Assembly: GCF_037126435.1 (NCBI RefSeq)
Contig: NZ_CP147020.1
Location: forward strand, 4,539,001 to 4,603,000
Source: Bernardetia sp. ABR2-2B
Lineage (GTDB): Bacteria; Bacteroidota; Bacteroidia; Cytophagales; Bernardetiaceae
Length of the DNA stretch: 64,000 bases
Direction of reading: 5' to 3'
The notes beneath the pieces were generated by a model. That model was not told the DNA's origin. It made no database searches and saw only the letters and a program-made list of their open reading frames with translations. Below, piece by piece: positions 18,373 to 27,482 of this stretch (positions within the stretch are counted from its first letter, which is position 1; each line of letters opens with the position of its first letter). Both the position numbers and the translations under genes were made by a program.

Positions 18373-19203
18373 TCAATACTCAATATCAAATTCTTGTATC
18401 ATTTTTAGATATGCATTTTTCATAAATTCTATGTTTTCTTTGGAATCCCAACGATTTACATTGGGATGGAAATTATAAATGACTGACTTAGACTGACTGA
18501 AAAAATAATTGGTATAAGGGTTTACAGGATGTTCGCCGTTAATATAAAAGCAATTATCACACATGTGTCCATAATCCCATTCTGCTTTACCTAAAACTAT
18601 TCCTTTAGAAAAATCCTTATTAATGACAAATAATTCAGAACTCCATCCACCACGTATGCTACTTCTATGGATTGTAAAATAAAGATTTTTTGTACTATCA
18701 ATACAAGTTAAAATTCCATCGTCGTAAGGAGATTTTAAAATAACAGGCGCAATAGAATCAGTAGAAAAATTATAAACTTCTCTACTATGTTTTGGATAGC
18801 CATTTTCATAGTTGATAACTATTTCTCGTATATTGTCATTGTTTAAATCTATCAACTCAATGTTATTCCAAAAATAATATTCGTTTTTATCTAGAATATC
18901 AAACTGTGATGCCACCTCTTTTCTTGAAGCACGGTATCTATAATATTGAGTAATACTTGAAGATAATGTAACAAACACAAAAATTTTATCTTTGTGCTTT
19001 CGTTGGACAAATTCATAGCTGTATATTATATCCTTCTTGTATTCATCCTTAATGTGAGTATTTAGTTCGTCCTTTATAATCGTATAATAAGGAGTGTTCT
19101 TATGTTTTTTAGTAATTACATGAAAAAGTGAATCTTCATTTTGCCCAAAAATAAAAGATATTTTGAGCAAAAACAGAAGAATAAAAACAATATATTTTAT
19201 CAT
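18373..19203 (-). CDS. Secreted protein with FG-GAP/VCBS-like stretch, unknown function
   Basis: A 276-residue protein with a signal peptide (1-21, ending FIFGQ). The middle holds NNIELIDLNNDNIREIVINYENGYPKH in overlapping parts, a pattern (DLNNDNIREIVI) like the Ca-binding loops of FG-GAP/VCBS repeats, but only one clear copy is seen. Two cysteines close together (GHMCDNCFY) could form a disulfide or bind metal. No sorting domain. I do not recognise the family. Confidence 0.55.
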   Translation of the reverse strand: MIKYIVFILLFLLKISFIFGQNEDSLFHVITKKHKNTPYYTIIKDELNTHIKDEYKKDIIYSYEFVQRKHKDKIFVFVTLSSSITQYYRYRASRKEVASQFDILDKNEYYFWNNIELIDLNNDNIREIVINYENGYPKHSREVYNFSTDSIAPVILKSPYDDGILTCIDSTKNLYFTIHRSSIRGGWSSELFVINKDFSKGIVLGKAEWDYGHMCDNCFYINGEHPVNPYTNYFFSQSKSVIYNFHPNVNRWDSKENIEFMKNAYLKMIQEFDIEY

Positions 19204-19252
19204 TTTGATTGATTTTTTAATTACATAATACAGTCAAAGGTAAGCCTTTGCC

Positions 19253-20422
19253 CTACACGACTAAGCTACTTTTTTCAGTAACCTCTAAAGTCTGAATAGC
19301 ATTCGTAAGGTCTTCAATCAAATCATCAGCATCTTCAATTCCGACAGAAAGACGATATAAGTTTTCAGTAATACCCATTTTTTCACGCATTTCGACAGGT
19401 ACTTTTGCATGTGAAGTCAGTACAGGTTCAGTAAGCGTACTTTCTACTCCTCCCAAACTAACAGCCTTACACACCAATTCTAAATGACGAACAAATTTTG
19501 CTCTTCCTGCTACATCTGTGTCTAGCTCAAAAGAAAGCATTGCACCAAAACCACCTTTCATTTGCTTTTTGGCAAGTTCGTGGTCTGGGTGGGTAGGCAA
19601 TCCAGGGTAAAATACATTTTTTACTTGAGGTAATTTCTGTAATGCTTCGGCTATTTTTTGAGCATTTTGAGCCTGTGTTTTGACACGAATAGCTAATGTT
19701 TTGATGCTTCGTTCTAAAAGTGAAGTTGCCATTGCATCCAAATTTCCACCAAAATTAAAAGCTACATGATGGATTTTTTCAATCAATGCTTGAGAAGTAA
19801 CGACTGCGCCACACGAAAGGTCGCTATGTCCTGCTAGGTATTTTGTTGCACTATGAATCACAATATCAATCCCTAATCGCAATGGATTTTGAAAAATAGG
19901 CGTTCCGAAAGTATTATCAATAAATGAGACTAGGTTGTTTTCTTTAGCAAAAGATGCCATTTCTGAAATATCAACTAATGAAAGCAACGGATTTGAAGGC
20001 GTTTCGATAAAAAGAGCTTTTGAGTTTGGCTTAATTGCTCTTTTAAAGTCTTCTAATTTTCGTCCTTCTACAAAAGTAGATTCGATTCCTAGTTTTGAAA
20101 GCTGTTCACGTACAGCATAATGTGTTCCTCCATAAATATCATTCTGTAAAATCAAATGGTCGCCAGCCTGTAAAACTCCTAAAAGTGCCGACATTGTGGC
20201 AGCCATTCCAGAAGAAAAAATAAGAGCAGCTTCTCCACGTTCTAAGGCTGCAATTTTTTGAGCAACGACTTCTTGATTTATTGTATTGAAGTAACGAGGA
20301 TAAGGAATTGCACCTTCATCATTATAATTATAAGCTGTTGAAGTAAAAATAGGCGTATTTACACCACCACTTTTTTCGTCAAAATAAGTTCCACTATGAA
20401 CACATTGCGTTGATTTTTTCAT
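19253..20422 (-). CDS. PLP-dependent trans-sulfuration enzyme (cystathionine gamma-synthase/lyase type)
   Basis: A 389-residue Cys/Met metabolism PLP enzyme. It has SSGMAA (70-75) for phosphate binding, the stacking tyrosine region NDIYGGTHY, FIDNTFGTP with Asp169/170 that contacts the PLP ring, and HSATKYLAGHSDLSCG with the Schiff-base Lys194. The length fits the family. Cystathionine gamma-lyase, gamma-synthase and methionine gamma-lyase cannot be told apart reliably from sequence; the ESTLTEPVLTSHA tail fits the lyase/synthase group. No met genes adjoin it. Confidence 0.9.
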   Translation of the reverse strand: MKKSTQCVHSGTYFDEKSGGVNTPIFTSTAYNYNDEGAIPYPRYFNTINQEVVAQKIAALERGEAALIFSSGMAATMSALLGVLQAGDHLILQNDIYGGTHYAVREQLSKLGIESTFVEGRKLEDFKRAIKPNSKALFIETPSNPLLSLVDISEMASFAKENNLVSFIDNTFGTPIFQNPLRLGIDIVIHSATKYLAGHSDLSCGAVVTSQALIEKIHHVAFNFGGNLDAMATSLLERSIKTLAIRVKTQAQNAQKIAEALQKLPQVKNVFYPGLPTHPDHELAKKQMKGGFGAMLSFELDTDVAGRAKFVRHLELVCKAVSLGGVESTLTEPVLTSHAKVPVEMREKMGITENLYRLSVGIEDADDLIEDLTNAIQTLEVTEKSSLVV

Positions 20423-20547
20423 GATTTTTTGAAAGTTAATGAATAAGGTGGAAAAGTCGGTTTTTATATTTTATCTATTTATTCCAAATTTACAAAAATG
20501 TTTTGCAAAAGGAACTTTATATAATACGTTTGAAATTGATTAAGTAA

Positions 20548-20712
20548 AATTACTACTTTCCTTTTTTTGAAAATGAAGTTATAGAATATATCACAATCAA
20601 AGATGCTAGAGGTATGTTAGTTAAATCATACAAAAATGTATCAGAAGCGACTAAGACTATAGATATTTCAAAATTGAGTGTTTCAATTAGAAGCATTTTC
20701 TATTTCCTCTAA
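20548..20712 (+). pseudogene. Relic of a T9SS C-terminal sorting domain
   Basis: After an in-frame TAA, the plus strand reads a ~45-residue stretch (EVIEYITIKDARG, MLVKSYKNVS, TKTIDISKLS) that has the pattern of a T9SS type A domain: a strand, an xDxxGxxV-like turn, then IDISKLS. The usual final GxYxxxV strand is missing; instead the frame runs over the end of the neighbouring minus-strand gene. No start codon or upstream domain is present. It is read as a fragment left by deletion or rearrangement. Confidence 0.4.
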
Positions 20713-21121
20713 ATTCCATTTTTCGTCAGCGAAAGCAAATTTATAGATAACCAAAATTCCATTATCAATTCCTCTCATTTCATATGAAATTAAATTTTCA
20801 CTACTGATTTCCTTTATATATTCGTATTGGTCGTACTCGCTTATTTTATTGTCTTCAAAATCATTAAATCTCCAATCTTTTTTTTGAATAAAATTAATGG
20901 TTGTATCTCCTGTTTCATCTTCGTAAAATGATTTTAACGGAAATTTTGTGTGTTTGACTTGAAAAACTGAATCAGAACGGTATTTTTGAAAGAATTTATC
21001 AAAATCGGGTTCTTCAATCTCTTCTTTTTTGATAGAATTTTCTTGAGTAGAACCTGTGATTTCTTTGTTTTTGACAAGAAGATGAAAGCAACATTACAAA
21101 TAAAATAATTGGTCGTTTCAT
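20683..21121 (-). pseudogene. DUF4348-like lipoprotein gene with a one-base frameshift
   Basis: Minus strand, 439 nt, not a multiple of three. From the ATG at 21121 the frame gives a lipoprotein signal (MKRPIILFVMLLSSSC, then QK). In the next frame, from about 21070, an uninterrupted stretch runs KEITGSTQENS, then DFDKFFQKYRSDSVFQ, KHTKFPLKSF, to EKWNLEEIENASN and stop. The domain part resembles DUF4348 proteins (FxxFxxxFxSDxxFQ...FPL). Removing one base in the A-rich run around 21066-21075 gives a 145-residue lipoprotein. It starts 8 bp after the AIPR gene. Could be a true pseudogene, a phase-variable run, or a sequencing error. Confidence 0.65.
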
Positions 21122-21128
21122 GCGTGGT

Positions 21129-23012
21129 TTATTTAGGTTCTACATTTTCTATTCTATCTATATCAATTTCCATTTTTTCAATCTCTTGTTTCATTATTTC
21201 ATAAGATATTGGATTTACAATAAAATCATCAAAATCTCTTCTAGTTTCTTCATTTTTTAAATATGGTTTTACATAATTTGATACTAAATTTACAGCGTAT
21301 TGGATTATACTACTTGATATTTCTATATTATCCTTCCTCATTATGAAAGCATACAAACTTCTGTTTCCAGTTTTTTCAAAATACTTTTGGAACAAAATTT
21401 TTGAAATAGCAAGAGGGTAATAAGGCAATCTATTTTCTACTATTATAATGTCTAAAAATTCTGATAAAGCTCCCTGCTCCTCTTTCATTTTTGCACGACT
21501 TTTTTTAAAAAAGATGTCTAAAATTTCAAGTGAATATAAGCTACATAACATATCTTCAAATCTAGCATTTGGAAATATACTTTTATATAGTCCTTCATCC
21601 TTAAGAGAAAATAGTTGTTCCTCAAAATTTTCCTGCATAGCTTCAACTGGCTTTTGCAAGTGAAACGCAAGGTAAGCCTTGGCAAAGGCTTCATTGGGTA
21701 CAATATTAATCCCCTGTTTGTTTATGTCTTGTATATTTCTAAATTCCCCTCGTCTTTTTTCATACCAAAGACTTGTTTCAAAAGACTCTTGTTGCAACCT
21801 TCTTTGTTCGTCAAAATTTGCCACAAAATCTCTTTCTTTCATTTGATTTTGTTGGTTTGTAAAACGAGTAATTTCCATATTAAACTGTTCATCACTAGAA
21901 CGTATCAAACGAAAAGATACTCTTGCATCTGTATCCATAATTTCTCGTTGCTCTAGTGTTGCTGATTCGTAAGCCTTGTAAATAGAATAGACAGTTTGAG
22001 CTCCATTGATAATTTGCACACCTTTTACTGTCAATGTTTTTGCGTGATTTCCTACATCTGGAATACGCTTTGTGATTGCAGTTATTCCATTATTAAAATA
22101 CCAAAACGTATCTGGACGTTTCTGTAAAGTTTCTATAATTTGCTCGTTATATTTAGAAATCAATAGGGGATTTCTAATATTTTTGAAGAATAAACTAAAT
22201 TTAAATCGTTGAAAAAGAGCATGAATAGTTTTTGGTTTTAGTAGAAAAATATAAGCTTTCATACGCCCTTCAAACTCTAGCATATATCTTTTAGATTCTC
22301 TATTCTCAAACCTCTCTATAATAAGTTCAATATCTTCATCCTCTGGATTATAATTGTATTCTAAAGGATTATCCACTACAATTTTTTTATAGTTAAATTC
22401 GATGTAATCCTGCTTGATTTTATTTATGTCTATAAGTTGAAAAGTAACATTTGGTAGATGTTGCGAAGAAAAAGATTGAATAGTATCTTGAATTTCTGAA
22501 TTTGTATCTGCTGCCGTAAAAAATATAAATCTTGCCTTTCCATTAGCTTCTAAGTGTTCTATTAGCTTTTGGTACTTATCATTAAATTTTGTGTTTTTTC
22601 CTTCCTTTCTACTACCATCTAAGACTGTGTCAAAATCTCTTATAACAGCATTAAATTCTTCTTTTCCGATTTGTGGAAACTTTTGTATTATTTTTTTTCC
22701 TCTTTTTAAATTACCTTCATTATCAATTTCTAAATTTACCCATTTCGATTGGACTACATAAAACATTTTTTGTCCCTGTGAATCTGTTTTATCAAAAATT
22801 ATATCACAAGAACTATCATCTTTGCCATCAGTAATATATTGCTTATAAGAGGGAGTACGACCGTAAAAATTGAGAAACCATACCAAAAAAGCATACCCTT
22901 TATTTTGTTCTATTTTCTTATGTCTTCTCAATTCTGAATCATTTGCAGATTCATTTTCTATAATTTGTGTAAGCTCAAGGTTGAGTATCTTGTAAAAATT
23001 ATTTGTCAGCAT
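21129..23012 (-). CDS. AIPR-family (abortive infection phage resistance) protein
   Basis: A 627-residue protein. The N-terminal ~200 residues have a PD-(D/E)xK-like core: Asp70 (SSCDIIFD) and VVQSKW with Lys90, where the usual Glu is Gln. The AIPR domain (~residues 250-560) shows the family signatures FWYFNNGITAI (303-313), GVQIINGAQTVYSI (331-344) and a TRFTNQQNQ segment. AIPR proteins are named from plasmid-borne phage-resistance loci; they are cytoplasmic. It lies 63 bp downstream of the Dna2-like nuclease-helicase on the same strand, so the two are probably one operon. Function as a defence effector is inferred. Confidence 0.85.
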   Translation of the reverse strand: MLTNNFYKILNLELTQIIENESANDSELRRHKKIEQNKGYAFLVWFLNFYGRTPSYKQYITDGKDDSSCDIIFDKTDSQGQKMFYVVQSKWVNLEIDNEGNLKRGKKIIQKFPQIGKEEFNAVIRDFDTVLDGSRKEGKNTKFNDKYQKLIEHLEANGKARFIFFTAADTNSEIQDTIQSFSSQHLPNVTFQLIDINKIKQDYIEFNYKKIVVDNPLEYNYNPEDEDIELIIERFENRESKRYMLEFEGRMKAYIFLLKPKTIHALFQRFKFSLFFKNIRNPLLISKYNEQIIETLQKRPDTFWYFNNGITAITKRIPDVGNHAKTLTVKGVQIINGAQTVYSIYKAYESATLEQREIMDTDARVSFRLIRSSDEQFNMEITRFTNQQNQMKERDFVANFDEQRRLQQESFETSLWYEKRRGEFRNIQDINKQGINIVPNEAFAKAYLAFHLQKPVEAMQENFEEQLFSLKDEGLYKSIFPNARFEDMLCSLYSLEILDIFFKKSRAKMKEEQGALSEFLDIIIVENRLPYYPLAISKILFQKYFEKTGNRSLYAFIMRKDNIEISSSIIQYAVNLVSNYVKPYLKNEETRRDFDDFIVNPISYEIMKQEIEKMEIDIDRIENVEPK

Positions 23013-23075
23013 TTATATATACAGTTTTTATTGTTTTTAGCAAAGCAGAATAAAGATACTTTAAAATTTCAATTC

Positions 23076-26000
23076 TTACAACTCTACTTCGATACTTTCC
23101 TTTTCCACCCACTCCAAAAACTTCCCATAAAATTTCCCAGTCTTCAAAACTGCTGGATTTCCTAACAAAATTAACTGTTCTTTAGCACGACTAAGCGCAA
23201 CATTTAGTTTTTTATCAACACTTTGTTTTGCATTCAAGGATTCCAAAAAGCGCATTTGTGCAGCGTGATTAGTTGCCATTGATAAAATAATAATTTTTCG
23301 CTCACTTCCTTGATAGCGTTCTACGGTATCAACGGTTATTACTTTTCGTAGATTTTCGTCTAAGCGTTGATAAATTTGTGCAATTTGCGCTCTATATGGC
23401 GTAATTACTCCGACGGTTTCTTCATCAAAATCATCTCCGAAAATTCTATGAATACTGCGTAAAAGCTCTACTACTCTGTCGGCTTCGTCGCTATGAAATT
23501 TTGTTCCTTTTTCTGATTTGGTAGGAATAAACAATACTCGTTTTTGAGCTAAAAACTTCTCTAACTCGTCTTCTGAATTTGGATTGTAATAATTCAATTT
23601 CTCAAACTGCCTTTCACTTCCTGCTTTCAGCGTTTTATAAAATTCTGTACTGATAAATTCGGCAATATCTTGATGCGTTCGGTACTGTGTCGAAAGCATT
23701 GCCACACAATTATTCCAGTTTCGTTTTTCGGCATTTTCTACCAAACGCTCAAAAACAGATTGGCTCAAATCTTCAATTCCAATTTCGTGCAACAACGGAC
23801 TTTTTGCTTTACAGAGTTTCGAAGGCTGCGTAACAACGGCAGGAAGTTGTTTTTCATCTCCAATCAAAATAAAACGCTTGAATTTTGGCAAAATCCCACA
23901 CAAATGAGGCTCTAAAAGTTGTGAGGCCTCATCTACAATAAGCGTATCAAAAGTTAGTTTTCCTCCATTTGGGTCATCTCTATTCAAGATTCTAAGATTA
24001 GAATAAAAAGAAGAAACCGTCGAAACAAAAACTCTTGAAGTATGAATTTTGGCTTTTAGTTCATCCAAACTTTTTGAGGCTTTCAAGCTATTTGGATAGA
24101 AAACGCTGTCTTCTTTTACATTTCCCAAACGAACAAAATCATCTCCACAAACGAGTTTTACTTTCTGACAAATTTCGTCTGTTGCTCGGTTTGTAAAGGC
24201 TAAAAGAACTACAATTTGGTCAGTTTCATTATAGAGATAATCGACCATGTTTTTGAGCATTGCCGAAGTTTTGCCAGTTCCGGGAGGGCCTTGTAAAAGG
24301 AAATAATCTTTTGCAGAAAGCGCACGATTAAATATTTCGTTTTGTTCTTCGCTTAATCCTTTATTTTGCCCTTTTTCGGTATAATCTATTTTAAAATTCT
24401 CATCAAAACGAGGTTCTTGTTTTCCGTAAATAATTCCTTTTTTGTGATTATCAGCACCCAAAAATTCAGCAAGTGATGCGCTAAGGTCATTAAAAGTTCG
24501 TTCCATCAAATTTGGTTCAATACCCCACTTTGGATATAATTCAAAAAAGGCTTGATTGATATGCTTACTCCAAATCTTGACAGTTACTTTTTCGGATGAA
24601 ATTTCTTCAATATTTCCCTTCAAAATCTGGTATCGAAGTGGCGAATGTGCCTTGCCTTCTTGCTCTTCTTCTATTGGATAGACAACGATAATATCACCTT
24701 TTCTGAAAGAGGTAATAGACTGATTTTCTGGGCGTTTTAATGTCAGGAGTGTTTCGTCCTTGTTCCATTCTTCATAAATCAATTCATTCAATAAAGAAAA
24801 ATTATTTGTTTTTTCAGTTTGTGTATTTCTCCAAAGACTTGCAAAACCCTGTACAGGTTCGCTTCCTGCTATCCCTCCTACTTTTGCAAACATAGCCTCA
24901 CGCATTACAAGAGCAATAAATTCTATAAAATAGGCTTTATCTAATTCACTTCCTTTCTGCCATTTATCATCAAAGTCCTTTGCCTTATCTCTATCAAAAA
25001 AAGCAGGATTTGACATTTCGACAGATTTCAAAAGATTATCAAAGACTTTTACACTTCCATTAGCAATCCACATATCCATCGCTACAATTCTGTTTCTGAT
25101 TTCCATAGCTGTTTGCTTATCAAAATCAAGACTTCCACAATCTCTCAAGCCATTTTGAGAATCACTAGAATACAGAAGCGCACTAATTCCTGTTCGTTTT
25201 TCGAAAGTGCTATCAATCAATAAATTATAACAAGCTACTTGTATCAAATCATTTTTCCAACCGTTTGAAAGCTGTACTTCTGGAGCTTTCGAACTCTTCA
25301 ATTCTATAATATCTTTTCTGTCTTTTAGTTCATCTTCATTGTGTTCGACGAGTAAATCAATACGTCCTTGCAAACCATACTTGCTAGAAATAAAAGTCGG
25401 TTCTGTCGTTAATAAATTGTCAAAATAGGGACTTACATGTTTCTGAACGACAAAAAAATGTTCTTTTAGCTGTCTGCTAATCTCTTTTAGTTTTTCTTTA
25501 TCAATAAAAGCAGCATCAATACTATTTTCTATAAAAGCATCTTTATAGGCTTCTTGAAACGTAATTTCTGGATTTTCTACTAATTTATCCAAAAGTTCAT
25601 TGATTACCTTTCCTCTAAAAGTTCCTTCATTTCCTGCAAAAAATTCTAGTTTAGAAAGCAGATACAAATAAGGAGTTTGTCCTTTAAAAGTCTTACACTT
25701 TGCAATGGCAGAAGCATCTACCAAATAATCTGGATTCAATATAATGAGCGACTTGTCTGTACTGACAAATTCGTTTTCGCCTATGTGTTCCAAATTAGTA
25801 ACACTGACAGGCTGGTAAGGCATTAAGCGAGGAATTTCCCTACTCAAATTATGCTGATGAAAAATCGTATTTTTCTTGGTATAATAATGAACATCAGCCA
25901 CCGAAATACTAATCATTCCATGTTCTTCGGTAAAAAGTTGAAAGGAAGCTGTCCCACGTCCTTTATCATCATAAATAATTTCTGTATCTTTTTCTTGTAC

Positions 26001-26462
26001 TGTTCCGAAAATTCTGCTTACTTTCTGTTCTGCATCTTCTCTGAAAGCCAGACTAATTAACTCTTCATCTTTATATTTTTCTTTAAGTGATTTTGGAGCA
26101 TCTTCCGTAGCAAAAATCTGAACCAAGCGAGTAAGTAACGATAAAGCTGTCAGAAACTGAATTTCAGAAGGATTAAAAAAAACTTGAATACTATTTTTTC
26201 TCAAAAGTCGTCGTAAGCCTTGTAATTCGCTCTCCCATTCGTTCCCTAATCCATAGGCTTGACATACAAAATGTAGTTTTGCATACCAACCTGTAAAAAT
26301 TTGTTGTTCTCTATCTTCTGTCAGATTATTTAAAAGGCTCAAAAAAGCTACATACAAACGCTGTAAACGCTGTTTTGAAGTTTCATCGCTTTTAACAGAC
26401 AAGTGTTGGAGTTGGTCGTAATAATATTGAGTTTCTAGCTCGTTGAGGACAGTTTTTCGCAT
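23076..26462 (-). CDS. Dna2-like protein: PD-(D/E)xK nuclease fused to SF1 helicase
   Basis: A large protein of 1128 residues from the ATG at 26462 (numbers below count from the alternative start 8 residues earlier). Residues ~280-425 hold a RecB/Cas4-type nuclease: GRIDLL (Asp377), IELKSSK (Glu395, Lys397) and QVACY (Gln416, Tyr420). Residues ~710-1130 are an SF1 (Dna2/NAM7-type) helicase: GPPGTGKT (733-740), VDEAS (851-855), GDEKQLP (876-882), QYRTH (934-938) and NVALSRAKEQL (~1095). This order matches Dna2, which unwinds and trims DNA ends. The ATG at 26486 falls inside a repeat hairpin, so 26462 is preferred. With the AIPR gene it suggests a defence or DNA-processing module. Confidence 0.88.
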   Translation of the reverse strand: MRKTVLNELETQYYYDQLQHLSVKSDETSKQRLQRLYVAFLSLLNNLTEDREQQIFTGWYAKLHFVCQAYGLGNEWESELQGLRRLLRKNSIQVFFNPSEIQFLTALSLLTRLVQIFATEDAPKSLKEKYKDEELISLAFREDAEQKVSRIFGTVQEKDTEIIYDDKGRGTASFQLFTEEHGMISISVADVHYYTKKNTIFHQHNLSREIPRLMPYQPVSVTNLEHIGENEFVSTDKSLIILNPDYLVDASAIAKCKTFKGQTPYLYLLSKLEFFAGNEGTFRGKVINELLDKLVENPEITFQEAYKDAFIENSIDAAFIDKEKLKEISRQLKEHFFVVQKHVSPYFDNLLTTEPTFISSKYGLQGRIDLLVEHNEDELKDRKDIIELKSSKAPEVQLSNGWKNDLIQVACYNLLIDSTFEKRTGISALLYSSDSQNGLRDCGSLDFDKQTAMEIRNRIVAMDMWIANGSVKVFDNLLKSVEMSNPAFFDRDKAKDFDDKWQKGSELDKAYFIEFIALVMREAMFAKVGGIAGSEPVQGFASLWRNTQTEKTNNFSLLNELIYEEWNKDETLLTLKRPENQSITSFRKGDIIVVYPIEEEQEGKAHSPLRYQILKGNIEEISSEKVTVKIWSKHINQAFFELYPKWGIEPNLMERTFNDLSASLAEFLGADNHKKGIIYGKQEPRFDENFKIDYTEKGQNKGLSEEQNEIFNRALSAKDYFLLQGPPGTGKTSAMLKNMVDYLYNETDQIVVLLAFTNRATDEICQKVKLVCGDDFVRLGNVKEDSVFYPNSLKASKSLDELKAKIHTSRVFVSTVSSFYSNLRILNRDDPNGGKLTFDTLIVDEASQLLEPHLCGILPKFKRFILIGDEKQLPAVVTQPSKLCKAKSPLLHEIGIEDLSQSVFERLVENAEKRNWNNCVAMLSTQYRTHQDIAEFISTEFYKTLKAGSERQFEKLNYYNPNSEDELEKFLAQKRVLFIPTKSEKGTKFHSDEADRVVELLRSIHRIFGDDFDEETVGVITPYRAQIAQIYQRLDENLRKVITVDTVERYQGSERKIIILSMATNHAAQMRFLESLNAKQSVDKKLNVALSRAKEQLILLGNPAVLKTGKFYGKFLEWVEKESIEVEL

Positions 26463-26476
26463 AATGTTTTCCTGTA

Positions 26477-26541
26477 GTTCGGACATCCCTGTCTGAACAA
26501 AATGAAAATAAGTTTTTTAGCAACAGACTAGGAAGTCTGTT
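26477..26541. repeat. Double-hairpin element (family C), copy 2
   Basis: GTTCGGACA-TCCC-TGTCTGAAC (26477-26498) and AACAGACT-AGGA-AGTCTGTT type hairpin (26522-26541) are 23 bp apart. It overlaps the upstream-most possible start of the nuclease-helicase gene. Confidence 0.7.
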
Positions 26542-26620
26542 ATACAATTATTATCGAAGCTACTCTATTTTTTAGATTTTTGCAAAAAATTTGAGCAAGA
26601 TTAATTCTTGCATCTTTATT

Positions 26621-27052
26621 TTACTTCCAATATTTTGAAAATTCTTTTTCTACACTCTTGTTTAATTCTATTATTATTCCTCTAAAATATATAGAACTTA
26701 TAGTCTTTTGATAAAAGTATGGTTTATTGTTTATATCATTGTATTCATAATTGTTTCCAATTAATTTCCAGTAGAAAGTTATATTTTCTTTTTTATAGTT
26801 TGCTCTTATGATAAAATCATCAAAATTTTCTGTCAGACTAATATGTTTACTAAATAATAGATTATAACTATTCTCTTTCATAATTCTTAAACAATTAATA
26901 AAAGAACCCATCATTATTTCCTCTTGAATAGCTCCTAAGGGATTATTATTTATCCATATTCTAGTATTTCCGTATAAACGATTACTACTAGTTAAACGAA
27001 GTTTTACTTCTATAGCAAACTTAGACTTTTCTCCTATGATTTTTGTTTTCAT
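26621..27052 (-). CDS. Small protein resembling Imm42-type immunity proteins
   Basis: A 143-residue cytoplasmic protein. The start IIGEKSKFAIEVKL, then LYGNTRIWINNNPLGAIQEE, follows the pattern I know from Imm42-type polymorphic-toxin immunity proteins (GDxxxFAIE...LYGxxxxWI...G). The fit is judged by eye only. It is the last of three small genes on the minus strand, 20 bp after the 137-residue one; no toxin gene adjoins it. It may be an orphan or acquired immunity gene. Confidence 0.45.
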   Translation of the reverse strand: MKTKIIGEKSKFAIEVKLRLTSSNRLYGNTRIWINNNPLGAIQEEIMMGSFINCLRIMKENSYNLLFSKHISLTENFDDFIIRANYKKENITFYWKLIGNNYEYNDINNKPYFYQKTISSIYFRGIIIELNKSVEKEFSKYWK

Positions 27053-27072
27053 ATATTTCTATTTTTTAATTA

Positions 27073-27453
27073 CTACACTTGGTTCTTTAATATAGAATAC
27101 CAGTAAATAATATAACCTATAAATGTTTCCAGTTTGTTTTTTGGTTTTACATATAAAGCTCTCATTTTTACTCTTCCATCGACTAACATATCATTAGAAA
27201 AAGGGTTTTCAGCATATTCAGATAGATATTCATTCTTAAATTTGAAATCATCTTCCCACCAAGATTGAGGGTTTGAGGAAATGATATTTTTTTTATTCAA
27301 AAAAGTAATCTTATAAGAATACCAAAGCATGTCTTCGAAATTAGCATCACTTAACTTTGCTATTACTTGTCCATTTAATTCGACAAGCCAAATGGAATCT
27401 CTACCGTAATTAGATAGAGCTATTTTTTTAGCTCGTGTTAGAAATTTTCTCAT
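27073..27453 (-). CDS. Small protein of unknown function in the immunity-like cluster
   Basis: A protein of 126 residues from the ATG at 27453; a TTG at 27486 overlaps the stop of the previous gene by 4 bases and would add 11 residues. It reads RDSIWLVELNGQVIAKLSDANFEDMLWYSYKI in part, with several Trp and aromatic residues (SWWEDDF). The VIAxLSDxxFEDMxWxSY pattern looks like a conserved small family, but I cannot name it. The tight packing between a SUKH-type gene and an Imm42-like gene suggests an immunity or related role. Confidence 0.5.
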   Translation of the reverse strand: MRKFLTRAKKIALSNYGRDSIWLVELNGQVIAKLSDANFEDMLWYSYKITFLNKKNIISSNPQSWWEDDFKFKNEYLSEYAENPFSNDMLVDGRVKMRALYVKPKNKLETFIGYIIYWYSILKNQV

Positions 27454-27482
27454 TGAAATAATTTTAGTCTTTTGAAAAAAAT

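Noticed and set aside
19235-19250. Small hairpin after the PLP enzyme gene (CAAAGG-TAAG-CCTTTG)
   Set aside because: Only 6 bp with no T-run on the relevant strand, so not listed as a terminator.
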